A DNA stretch of 9,288 nucleotides from Azoarcus sp. Its GTDB lineage: Bacteria > Pseudomonadota > Gammaproteobacteria > Burkholderiales > Rhodocyclaceae. Of this stretch, positions 1-5,983 are shown one piece after another (the first letter of the stretch is position 1; the number at the start of each line of letters is the position of its first letter). Below the pieces are notes generated by a model. That model searched no databases, was not told the DNA's origin, and saw only the letters and a list, made by a program, of their open reading frames with translations. The stretch spans positions 1-9,288 of the forward strand of contig JAIRNL010000075.1 of assembly GCA_031258035.1 (NCBI GenBank), in the 5' to 3' direction. Made by a program: the position numbers and the translations under genes.

Positions 1-58
1 GTATCGCTCGACGCACCGCCTCTGTCGTTGTGGCGCTGCCGTGTAGAACTTGTCCCAT
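1..58 (-). CDS. IS481-family transposase, N-terminal fragment (cut by window edge)
   Basis: Only the first 19 codons are inside the window, reading MGQVLHGSATTTEAVRRAI. I recognise this as the characteristic N-terminus of a common group of IS481-family transposases, where it leads into a helix-turn-helix that binds the element's ends, followed by a DDE integrase core that would lie to the left. The ATG at 58-56 is preceded by a strong Shine-Dalgarno, GGAGGG at 71-66, seven bases upstream. The gene reads away from the atp operon in the same direction as it, so readthrough from atpC would enter it were it not for the terminator at 202-237. Whether the transposase is intact cannot be judged here. 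Confidence 0.8.
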   Translation of the reverse strand, partial: MGQVLHGSATTTEAVRRAI

Positions 59-65
59 AGGGACT

Positions 66-71
66 CCCTCC
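66..71 (-). promoter_or_regulatory. Shine-Dalgarno of the IS481 transposase
   Basis: On the minus strand the bases are GGAGGG, ending seven bases before the ATG at 58. This near-perfect site fixes the start of the transposase, which is otherwise only 19 codons long in the window. Confidence 0.6.
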
Positions 72-136
72 ATTTTGTCATAGATATTGTACCGTCAAAC
101 GCTGGGACTAAACATCTAAATCCAGCGCGGAAAAAC

Positions 137-180
137 CTGCTTTCGTGTTTTCGCGCCCGCGAAAGTTGAGGGGCAAGCAG
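137..180. repeat. nested inverted repeat in the gap between the IS end and the atp terminator
   Basis: The stretch 115-201 has no gene. It contains an outer inverted repeat CTGCTT (137-142) / AAGCAG (175-180) and an inner one TTTCGCG (149-155) / CGCGAAA (158-164). As RNA this could fold into an imperfect hairpin, but no U-tract follows on either strand. It may be ordinary intergenic sequence or the remnant of a signal belonging to the gene that lay next to atpC before the IS arrived. No function is claimed. Confidence 0.35.
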
Positions 181-201
181 AAAACGCTTCTGGCAGGCCC
201 T

Positions 202-237
202 GAAATAAAACAGCCCCGGATGGGGCTGTTTTATTTC
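202..237 (-). terminator. rho-independent terminator of the atp operon, probably bidirectional
   Basis: GAAATAAAACAGCCCC (202-217) is perfectly complementary to GGGGCTGTTTTATTTC (222-237), with a four-base loop. The stem is 16 bp, with a GC-rich top and an A/T-rich base, so the U-rich tract lies inside the distal arm on either strand. It begins 29 bases after the atpC stop codon (267-269), the expected place to end the atp message. The symmetry means it could also stop transcripts coming from the left. It separates the operon from the IS481 transposase. Confidence 0.9.
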
Positions 238-266
238 CATTCCGGGAACGCGCGCGGCGCCCGTTT

Positions 267-692
267 TCAATGGGTATGCTTGCGCAGTTTCTCGATCGCG
301 TGGATCTGGGCGATGGCTTCAGCCAGTTCGGCCTGCGCCTTGGCGTAGTCGATCTGGGCGCTCTTGCTGGCCAGGGTTTCCTCGGCCTTGCGCTTGGCTT
401 CCAGCGCCTTGGCTTCGTCGAGATCCTTGCCGCGGATGGCGGTGTCGGCGAGCACCGTCACCAGGCGGGGCTGGATTTCGAGAATGCCGCCCGCGACGAA
501 TATCAGCTCTTCTTCTGCCTGGTTCGGGATCTTTACCCGTACCGCGCCCGGCTTGATCCGGGTCATCAGCGGCATGTGGCCGGGCAGGATGCCGAGTTCG
601 CCCGCTTCGCCGGGCAGGGCGACGAACTCCGCCAGCCCGGAGAAGATCTGTTCTTCCGCGCTGACGATGTCTACGTGAACCGTCATGGCCAT
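267..692 (-). CDS. atpC: F1 ATP synthase epsilon subunit
   Basis: The 141-residue product is the epsilon subunit of F1, part of the central rotor stalk. It contacts gamma and the c-ring and can restrain ATP hydrolysis. The N-terminal beta-sandwich spans about residues 3-88 and includes the family motif LPGEAGELGILPGHMPL (residues 26-42). The C-terminal part (about 90-139) is alanine- and charge-rich and forms the two-helix hairpin. E. coli epsilon is 139 residues, so the protein is complete. I chose the ATG at 692 because a GAAGGA Shine-Dalgarno (706-701) sits eight bases upstream; an in-frame ATG at 686 would be too far from it. It is the last gene of the operon, 57 bases after atpD and just before the strong terminator. 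Confidence 0.97.
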   Translation of the reverse strand: MAMTVHVDIVSAEEQIFSGLAEFVALPGEAGELGILPGHMPLMTRIKPGAVRVKIPNQAEEELIFVAGGILEIQPRLVTVLADTAIRGKDLDEAKALEAKRKAEETLASKSAQIDYAKAQAELAEAIAQIHAIEKLRKHTH

Positions 693-710
693 GGTCTGTG
701 TCCTTCAAAG

Positions 711-740
711 GCCGCGCGGCAGGCTGGGCCGTCGCGCGGC
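711..740 (-). other. GC-rich stem-loop between atpD and atpC
   Basis: GCCGCGCG (711-718) pairs perfectly with CGCGCGGC (733-740), giving an 8-bp all-GC stem with a 14-base loop. It lies between the atpD stop (750-752) and the atpC Shine-Dalgarno (701-706). There is no U-tract, so it is not an intrinsic terminator. An mRNA-stabilising or processing role, or damping of atpC translation, is inference from position alone. Confidence 0.5.
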
Positions 741-749
741 GGGGGCGGA

Positions 750-2150
750 TTATTGGAGTTTGCGGCCCTTTTCGACGGCTTCCTCGATGCTGCCGACCAT
801 GTAGAACGCCTGCTCGGGCAGGTTGTCGTATTCGCCGTTCACAATCGCCTTGAATCCGGCGATGGTGTCCTTGAGCGGTACGTACTTGCCGGGCGAGCCG
901 GTGAAGACTTCGGCGACATGGAAGGGCTGCGAGAGGAAACGCTGGATTTTGCGCGCGCGGGCCACGGTGAGCTTGTCTTCGGGGGAGAGTTCGTCCATGC
1001 CCAGGATGGCGATGATGTCGCGCAGTTCCTTGTATTTTTGCAGGGTCTGCTGCACGGCGCGCGCCGTGTTGTAGTGCTCTTCGCCGACGACCAGGGGGTC
1101 GAGCTGGCGGCTGGTGGAGTCGAGCGGGTCGACCGCCGGGTAAATCCCCAGCGCGGCGATGTCGCGCGAGAGCACCACGGTGGAGTCCAGGTGCAGGAAG
1201 GTGGTGGCGGGTGAGGGGTCGGTGAGGTCGTCCGCTGGTACATAGACGGCCTGGATCGAGGTGATGGAGCCGACCTTGGTGGAGGTGATGCGCTCTTGCA
1301 GGCGGCCCATTTCCTCGGCCAGCGTCGGCTGGTAGCCCACGGCGGAAGGCATCCGGCCCAGAAGGGCGGAGACTTCGGTGCCAGCCAGGGTGTAGCGGTA
1401 GATGTTGTCGACGAAGAAGAGGATGTCGCGGCCTTCGTCGCGGAAACGCTCGGCCATGGTGAGGCCGGTGAGCGCCACGCGCAGGCGGTTGCCCGGCGGC
1501 TCGTTCATCTGGCCGAAGACCATCGCTACCTTGTCGAGCACGTTCGAGTCTTTCATCTCGTGATAGAAGTCGTTGCCCTCGCGGGTGCGCTCGCCCACGC
1601 CCGCGAACACCGACAGGCCCGAGTGCTGCTTGGCGATGTTGTTGATGAGTTCCATCATGTTGACGGTCTTGCCCACGCCCGCGCCGCCAAAGAGGCCGAC
1701 CTTGCCGCCCTTGGCGAACGGGCAGATGAGGTCGATGACCTTGATGCCGGTCTCCAGCAGTTCGATCGAGGGGGAGAGTTCGTCGAATTTCGGCGCCTTC
1801 TGGTGGATGGCGCGGCGCTCGTCGGTGGGGATGTCGCCGGCGTCGTCGATCGGACGGCCCAGCACGTCCATGATGCGGCCAAGCGTCGCCGGGCCGACGG
1901 GCACCGAGATCGGGCCGCCGGTGCCGGTGACTTTCATGCCGCGGCGCAGGCCGTCGGAGGAGCCCAGCGCGATGGTGCGCACCACGCCGTCGCCGAGTTC
2001 CTGCTGCACCTCGAAGGTCAGTCCCTTTTCGGCGAAGGTATTGGCGGCGTCTTCGAGTTTGAGGGCCTCATACACCCTGGGCATCGCCTCGCGCGGGAAC
2101 TGGATATCCACCACCGCGCCGATGCACTGAACGATAGTACCGTTGCTCAT
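750..2150 (-). CDS. atpD: F1 ATP synthase beta subunit (catalytic)
   Basis: The 466-residue product is the catalytic beta subunit of F1-ATPase, which makes ATP from ADP and phosphate at the alpha/beta interfaces. Visible motifs are the Walker A P-loop GGAGVGKT (155-162, with Lys161 and Thr162), the catalytic glutamate in GERTREGND (Glu187), and the Walker B strand ILFFVDN (243-249, Asp248). The segment ALLGRMPSAVGYQPTLAEEM follows (262-281). The rotor-contacting loop reads DELSPED (386-392), a variant of the E. coli DELSEED. Length and motifs match the betaproteobacterial family and nothing is missing. The ATG at 2150 has an AAGGA Shine-Dalgarno a few bases upstream in the 24-base gap after atpG. 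It is co-transcribed with atpG and atpC. Confidence 0.98.
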   Translation of the reverse strand: MSNGTIVQCIGAVVDIQFPREAMPRVYEALKLEDAANTFAEKGLTFEVQQELGDGVVRTIALGSSDGLRRGMKVTGTGGPISVPVGPATLGRIMDVLGRPIDDAGDIPTDERRAIHQKAPKFDELSPSIELLETGIKVIDLICPFAKGGKVGLFGGAGVGKTVNMMELINNIAKQHSGLSVFAGVGERTREGNDFYHEMKDSNVLDKVAMVFGQMNEPPGNRLRVALTGLTMAERFRDEGRDILFFVDNIYRYTLAGTEVSALLGRMPSAVGYQPTLAEEMGRLQERITSTKVGSITSIQAVYVPADDLTDPSPATTFLHLDSTVVLSRDIAALGIYPAVDPLDSTSRQLDPLVVGEEHYNTARAVQQTLQKYKELRDIIAILGMDELSPEDKLTVARARKIQRFLSQPFHVAEVFTGSPGKYVPLKDTIAGFKAIVNGEYDNLPEQAFYMVGSIEEAVEKGRKLQ

Positions 2151-2174
2151 CGTGTTTCCTTGTCAATAGTTCCG

Positions 2175-3044
2175 TTAGACCGCGGCGGCGCCGCCGACGA
2201 TTTCGTTCAATTCCTTGGTGATCGCGGCCTGGCGGGTCTTGTTGTAGACCAGTTGCAGTTCGTCGATGACACTCTTGGCGTTGTCGGAGGCGGCTTTCAT
2301 CGCCACCATCCTTGCGCTCTGCTCGGAGGCCATGTTCTCGGCCACCGCCTGATAGACCAGCGCCTCGACGTAGCGCACGAGCATTTCGTCGATGACGACC
2401 CGCGGATCGGGTTCGTAGAGGTAATCCCAGGCGCTTTCGGGCGTCCCCAGCTTGTCGCCAGCCAGCGGCAGGAGTTGCTCCAGCATCGGCTCCTGCTTCA
2501 TGGTGTTGATGAAGCGGGTGTAGGCGATGTGGACGGCGTCGAGTTCGCCTTGCTGGAAGGCGTCGAGCAGTATTTTCACCGGCCCGATCAGCTTTTCGAG
2601 CGCCGGGCGGTCGCCGAGGTGCACGACGTGCGAGGCGGCGCCGATGCCGAGGCGCTGCATGAAACCCAGCCCCTTGTTGCCGATGCAGCAGGCGCGGATT
2701 TCGGTGACGCCGGCGCCTTCCCAGGATCTGAGCGCATTGAGGGCGACGCGCTGCACGTTGGTGTTGAGGCCGCCGCACAGGCCCTTGTCGGTCGTCACCA
2801 GGATGAGGCCCACCCGCCTGACCTGCTCCTTGTGGACCAGGAAGGGATGCTTGTAGTCGGTGACGTTGGCCTGGGACAAATGCGCGGCGAGCCGGCGGAT
2901 TTTTTCGGCGTAGGGGCGGGCGGCGCGCATCCGGTCCTGCGCCTTGCGCATTTTGGATGCGGCCACCATCTCCATGGCCTTGGTGATCTTGCGCGTGTTC
3001 TGCACGCTCTTGATCTTGGTACGGATTTCCTTTCCGCTAGCCAT
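2175..3044 (-). CDS. atpG: F1 ATP synthase gamma subunit
   Basis: The 289-residue product is the gamma subunit, the rotating shaft inside the alpha3beta3 head. The N-terminal helix carries the family signature, with KEIRTKIKSVQNTRKITKAM at residues 5-24 followed by MVAASKMRKAQ. The central Rossmann-like domain starts around GLILVTTDKGLCGGLN (79-94). The C-terminal helix includes SEQSARMVAMKAASDNA and ends near ITKELNEIVGGA, as in all bacterial gamma subunits. E. coli gamma is 287 residues, so the protein is full length. A GGAG Shine-Dalgarno lies about seven bases before the ATG at 3044, in the 21-base gap after atpA. Confidence 0.97.
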   Translation of the reverse strand: MASGKEIRTKIKSVQNTRKITKAMEMVAASKMRKAQDRMRAARPYAEKIRRLAAHLSQANVTDYKHPFLVHKEQVRRVGLILVTTDKGLCGGLNTNVQRVALNALRSWEGAGVTEIRACCIGNKGLGFMQRLGIGAASHVVHLGDRPALEKLIGPVKILLDAFQQGELDAVHIAYTRFINTMKQEPMLEQLLPLAGDKLGTPESAWDYLYEPDPRVVIDEMLVRYVEALVYQAVAENMASEQSARMVAMKAASDNAKSVIDELQLVYNKTRQAAITKELNEIVGGAAAV

Positions 3045-3065
3045 TTTCCGTCTCCCTTGGCGCCA

Positions 3066-4604
3066 TCAAGCCCAGCTTTTCTTGAACTCGGCGATCGCGG
3101 CAGCCAGGGTTTTTTCGGCGTCGGCATCCAGTTCGCGTTTCTCCAGGATGCCGGAGATGAGCGCGGCGTGCTGCGTCTTGATGTATTGCAGCAGGCCGGC
3201 CTCGAAAGCCAGTATGCGGGAAGCTTCGATGTCGTCGAAATGGCCGTTGTTGACCGCGTAGAGGACGATGCCCATGTCGGCGATCGACATCGGGGAATAT
3301 TGCGCCTGCTTCATCAGCTCGGTGACGCGGCGGCCGCGTTCGAGCTGCTTGCGGGTGGCGTCGTCGAGGTCGGAGGCGAACTGCGCGAAGGCAGCCAGTT
3401 CGCGGTACTGCGCGAGGTCGGTGCGGATGCCGCCGGAGAGCTTCTTGATGACCTTGGTCTGGGCCGCGCCGCCGACGCGGGACACCGAGATGCCGGCGTT
3501 GATCGCGGGACGGATGCCGGCGTTGAAGAGGTCGGTTTCGAGGAAGATCTGCCCGTCGGTGATGGAGATGACGTTGGTCGGCACGAAGGCGGACACGTCG
3601 CCGGCCTGGGTTTCGATGATCGGCAGCGCGGTGAGCGAGCCGGTCTTGTCCTTGATTTCGCCCTGGGTGAATTTCTCGACGTAGGCGGCGTTGACCCGCG
3701 CCGCGCGTTCCAGCAGGCGGGAGTGGAGGTAGAAGACGTCGCCCGGATAGGCTTCGCGGCCCGGCGGACGGCGCAGCAGGAGCGACACCTGGCGATAGGC
3801 CCACGCCTGCTTGGTGAGGTCGTCATAGACGATGAGGGCGTCCTGGCCGCGGTCGCGGAAGTATTCGCCCATCGTGCAGCCGGCGTAGGCCGCGAGGTAC
3901 TGCATGGCGGCGGATTCGGACGCGGTGGCGGCGACGACGATGGTGTATTCCATCGCGCCGTGTTCCTGGAGCTTTCTTACCACGTTGGCGACGGTCGAGG
4001 CTTTCTGGCCGATCGCCACGTAGACGCAGAAGACATCCTGGCCCTTCTGGTTGATGATGGTGTCGACCGCGACCGCCGTCTTGCCGGTCTGGCGGTCGCC
4101 GATGATGAGTTCGCGTTGGCCGCGCCCGATGGGCACCATCGCGTCGATGGATTTCAGGCCGGTCTGTACCGGCTGCGACACGGACTGCCGGGAGATGACG
4201 CCGGGGGCGACTTTTTCGATCTTGTCGGTGAGTTTGGCGTCGATCGGGCCCTTGCCGTCGATCGGCTGCCCGAGGGCGTTGACCACGCGACCGATCAGTT
4301 CGGGGCCGATGGGCACTTCGAGGATGCGGCCCGTCGTCTTGACGGTGTCGCCTTCGACGATGTGTTCGTATTCGCCGAGCACGACCGCGCCGACCGAGTC
4401 GCGTTCGAGGTTGAGCGCCAGGCCGAAAGTGTTGCCGGGGAATTCCAGCATTTCGCCCTGCATCGCATCGGCCAGGCCGTGGATGCGGCAGATGCCGTCG
4501 GTGACGGAGACGACCGTGCCTTCGTTGCGCGAAGTCGCGGCAAGTTGCAGGTTCTGGATCCGGCTCTTGATCAGGTCGCTGATTTCAGAGGGGTTGAGTT
4601 GCAT
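3066..4604 (-). CDS. atpA: F1 ATP synthase alpha subunit
   Basis: The 512-residue product is the alpha subunit, the non-catalytic nucleotide-binding partner of beta that also supplies the arginine finger to the catalytic site. The N-terminus MQLNPSEISDLIKSRIQ is typical and contacts delta. The P-loop is GDRQTGKT (169-176). The arginine finger falls in SVSRVGGAAQTK as Arg376, the same number as in E. coli. The helical C-terminal domain ends with EFKKSWA. E. coli alpha is 513 residues. The ATG at 4604 is set by an AGGAG site that overlaps the atpH stop codon eight bases upstream, implying translational coupling with atpH. Confidence 0.98.
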   Translation of the reverse strand: MQLNPSEISDLIKSRIQNLQLAATSRNEGTVVSVTDGICRIHGLADAMQGEMLEFPGNTFGLALNLERDSVGAVVLGEYEHIVEGDTVKTTGRILEVPIGPELIGRVVNALGQPIDGKGPIDAKLTDKIEKVAPGVISRQSVSQPVQTGLKSIDAMVPIGRGQRELIIGDRQTGKTAVAVDTIINQKGQDVFCVYVAIGQKASTVANVVRKLQEHGAMEYTIVVAATASESAAMQYLAAYAGCTMGEYFRDRGQDALIVYDDLTKQAWAYRQVSLLLRRPPGREAYPGDVFYLHSRLLERAARVNAAYVEKFTQGEIKDKTGSLTALPIIETQAGDVSAFVPTNVISITDGQIFLETDLFNAGIRPAINAGISVSRVGGAAQTKVIKKLSGGIRTDLAQYRELAAFAQFASDLDDATRKQLERGRRVTELMKQAQYSPMSIADMGIVLYAVNNGHFDDIEASRILAFEAGLLQYIKTQHAALISGILEKRELDADAEKTLAAAIAEFKKSWA

Positions 4605-4612
4605 TGCGATAA

Positions 4613-4617
4613 CTCCT
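4613..4617 (-). promoter_or_regulatory. atpA Shine-Dalgarno overlapping the atpH stop codon
   Basis: On the minus strand the bases read TAGGAG: the TAG is the atpH stop (4618-4616), and AGGAG is the atpA ribosome-binding site, eight bases before the atpA ATG. A ribosome ending atpH therefore stops directly on the atpA initiation site. This arrangement favours coupled or re-initiating translation of alpha after delta. Confidence 0.75.
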
Positions 4618-5149
4618 AGTTCTTGAGCGTGGCGGCCATGCTCGCAAGTTTGCCGCGAACCGAGGCGTCGATGACTTCGTCGCCGATGGCGATGCGAACC
4701 CCGCCGATGAGATCGGGATCGACCGTGACGGTCGTGTCGATGCGGGTCTTGAAACGGGCTTCGAGGTCGGACTTGAGCGAAGCCAGCGTGGCATCGTCGA
4801 GCGGAAAGGCGGAAGCGATCCTGGCTTCCAGCACGCCTTCGTATTCGTTCTTCAGGACGACGAACAGGTCGCGGATCTCCGGAAGCACTTGCAGGCGTTC
4901 GTTATCGACGAGGACGCGAACGAAGTTCTGCTGCTCGGTGCTCAATTCTCCGGCCACGTCCAGCACCAGGCTGGCGAGCCGGTCGGCAGCCAGCCTGGGA
5001 TTGGCGATACATTCCCGCATGTCGGCATCGCCCGCGACGGCGGCGAGCCGGTCCAGTGCTTCCGACCATGGCGCCAGCGCACCCGCCCCCCTGGCCAGTT
5101 CGAAAGCGGCATCGGCATAGGGGCGCGCGATGGTGACGTTCTCGGCCAT
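4616..5149 (-). CDS. atpH: F1 ATP synthase delta subunit
   Basis: The 177-residue product is the delta subunit, which sits on top of F1 and ties the alpha subunits to the b-subunit stator. The N-terminus contains the signature TIARPYADAAFELA (6-19), and an N-terminal helical bundle runs to about residue 105. The C-terminal part contains the family pattern LEARFKTRIDTTVTVDPDLIGG (129-150), followed by VRIAIGDEVIDASVRGKLA. The length equals that of E. coli delta (177). It starts three bases after the atpF stop, so the Shine-Dalgarno (AGGAAC, within the end of atpF) is rather distant. It overlaps functionally with atpA through the shared stop/Shine-Dalgarno. Confidence 0.96.
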   Translation of the reverse strand: MAENVTIARPYADAAFELARGAGALAPWSEALDRLAAVAGDADMRECIANPRLAADRLASLVLDVAGELSTEQQNFVRVLVDNERLQVLPEIRDLFVVLKNEYEGVLEARIASAFPLDDATLASLKSDLEARFKTRIDTTVTVDPDLIGGVRIAIGDEVIDASVRGKLASMAATLKN

Positions 5150-5152
5150 GAT

Positions 5153-5626
5153 TTATTGCAGTTCCTGTTTCAGGTTAGCCAGCAGATCGGCGTGTACCTG
5201 TGGGTTGATTTCGCGGCGCAGGATCTTTTCGGCGCCGGCGACAGCCAGCTGCGCGACCTGGTCGCGCAGGGCGTCCCTGGCTTGTTGCGCAGCCAGGGAT
5301 GCCTCGGCCAGGGCGGCTTCCCGTGCCTGGGCGACGATGCGCGCGGCTTCGGCGCGGGCCTCCTCGACCTTTTCGCCGGCCTGTCGTTCGGCATTGGCGC
5401 GTATTTCGACCCCTTTTTCGCGGGCCTTGCGCAATTCCTCGACGGCTTTCCTGTCAGCCAGGGCCAGATCGGATTTCGCCTTTTCCGCGGCATTCAACCC
5501 GTCGGCGATTTTCTTCGCGCGTTCGTCCAGCGCTTTCACGATGGGCGGCCAGACGAACTTCATCGTGAATCCCCCAAGGATGAGGAATACGACGAGTTGC
5601 AGAAACAGGGTGGCGTTCAGATTCAC
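5153..5626 (-). CDS. atpF: Fo ATP synthase b subunit (stator stalk), GTG start
   Basis: The 157-residue product is the b subunit, which forms the peripheral stalk as a dimer. A single N-terminal membrane helix (about 5-26, LFLQLVVFLILGGFTMKFVW) leads into WPPIVKALDERAKKIADGL, the conserved cytoplasmic entry. A long alanine- and charge-rich coiled coil runs to about residue 140, and the C-terminus contacts delta. E. coli b is 156 residues. The start codon is GTG (5626-5624), chosen because the N-terminus MNLNATL matches the family and a GAGGA Shine-Dalgarno (5639-5635) lies eight bases upstream; there is no competing upstream ATG. One b gene is present, with no second b' copy, as usual in proteobacteria outside the alpha and photosynthetic groups. 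Confidence 0.97.
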   Translation of the reverse strand: MNLNATLFLQLVVFLILGGFTMKFVWPPIVKALDERAKKIADGLNAAEKAKSDLALADRKAVEELRKAREKGVEIRANAERQAGEKVEEARAEAARIVAQAREAALAEASLAAQQARDALRDQVAQLAVAGAEKILRREINPQVHADLLANLKQELQ

Positions 5627-5634
5627 TGTTCTTG

Positions 5635-5639
5635 TCCTC
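5635..5639 (-). promoter_or_regulatory. Shine-Dalgarno supporting the GTG start of atpF
   Basis: On the minus strand the bases are GAGGA, eight bases before the GTG at 5626. The site lies in the 41-base gap after atpE and decides the non-ATG start of atpF. Confidence 0.65.
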
Positions 5640-5667
5640 GATGGCGGTTAGAGGAACGCGAACCCAA

Positions 5668-5916
5668 TCACGACTGGAACGGGTTGGCAAAGGCGAACAT
5701 CATCGCGATGCCGACGCCGATCAGGAAGGCGGCGTCGATCAGGCCGGCCAACAGGAACATCTTGGTTTGCAGGGCGTTCATCAATTCCGGCTGGCGGGCC
5801 GAGGCTTCGAGATACTTGGAACCCATGATGCCGATGCCGATACAAGCGCCGACCGCGCCCAGACCGATGATCAGACCAGCAGCCAGCGCGACGAGACCCA
5901 GTACGTTGTTTTCCAT
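5668..5916 (-). CDS. atpE: Fo ATP synthase c subunit (proteolipid, proton-type)
   Basis: The 82-residue product is the proteolipid c subunit that forms the rotating membrane ring. Two membrane helices (about 7-30 and 53-77) flank the polar loop ARQPEL (40-45). The first helix has the small-residue pattern GLGAVGACIGIGI that packs the ring. The proton-carrying carboxylate is Asp61 in GLIDAAFLIG, the same number as in E. coli. Position 28 is Ile and position 62 Ala, without the Gln and Ser/Thr ligands of sodium-type c subunits, so proton coupling is expected. The frame extends eight codons upstream to an ATG at 5940. I chose the ATG at 5916 because AAGGAG lies five bases before it and MENNVLGLVALAAGL matches family starts. 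Confidence 0.96.
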   Translation of the reverse strand: MENNVLGLVALAAGLIIGLGAVGACIGIGIMGSKYLEASARQPELMNALQTKMFLLAGLIDAAFLIGVGIAMMFAFANPFQS

Positions 5917-5983
5917 GACAACTCCTTGAAAGCGATGCAATTGAGGTTGAAAAAGCGGAAAGCCCGCGACTACGACACCGGAA
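5917..5983 (-). promoter_or_regulatory. atpB-atpE spacer: small hairpin with U5 and pyrimidine-rich atpE leader
   Basis: The 67-base gap before atpE contains, on the minus strand, GCGG (5967-5964), a five-base loop, CCGC (5958-5955) and then TTTTT (5954-5950). This resembles a very weak attenuator. After it comes a U- and A-rich, poorly structured leader up to the Shine-Dalgarno AAGGAG (5927-5922). In E. coli the atpE upstream region is a known translational enhancer that raises c-subunit output; a similar role here is inference. The 4-bp stem is short, so termination would be inefficient. Confidence 0.4.
5922..5927 (-). promoter_or_regulatory. Shine-Dalgarno deciding the atpE start
   Basis: On the minus strand the bases are AAGGAG, five bases before the ATG at 5916. 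It lies inside the eight-codon extension from the upstream ATG at 5940, which has no comparable site, so the 82-residue form is preferred. Confidence 0.75.

Larger units (their letters stand above)
1..114 (-). mobile_element. IS481-family insertion sequence, 5' end only (runs off the left edge)
   Basis: The left edge carries the start of a transposase whose N-terminus matches the IS481 family. On the minus strand the element appears to begin at about position 114 with TGTTTAGTCCCAGCG; a TGT start is usual for IS481-type terminal inverted repeats. The transposase start codon lies 56 bases inside this end, a spacing normal for small insertion sequences. A TACAAT hexamer (86-91, minus strand) could be the -10 of the transposase promoter, but no good -35 goes with it. 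The other end and the target duplication are outside the window, so the exact boundary and family subgroup are inferred. The insertion lies beyond the atp operon terminator and damages no visible gene. Confidence 0.75.

Noticed and set aside
667..682. parS-like sequence around TACGTG at 672-677
   Set aside because: Only the central bases and a few flanking ones fit the TGTTTCACGTGAAACA consensus, the symmetry is broken, and it lies inside the atpC start region. No better parS was found by eye in the window.
270..1214. A 314-codon plus-strand open frame opposite atpC and atpD
   Set aside because: It is the antisense shadow of two clear ATP synthase genes, has the same skewed composition, and shows no recognisable domain.
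1296..4619. A 1107-codon plus-strand open frame antisense to atpD, atpG and atpA
   Set aside because: It spans three highly conserved ATP synthase genes on the other strand. The translation is low in complexity, rich in H, D, V and G, and resembles no protein. Such frames arise because high GC and codon bias in the real genes remove stop codons from the antisense frame.
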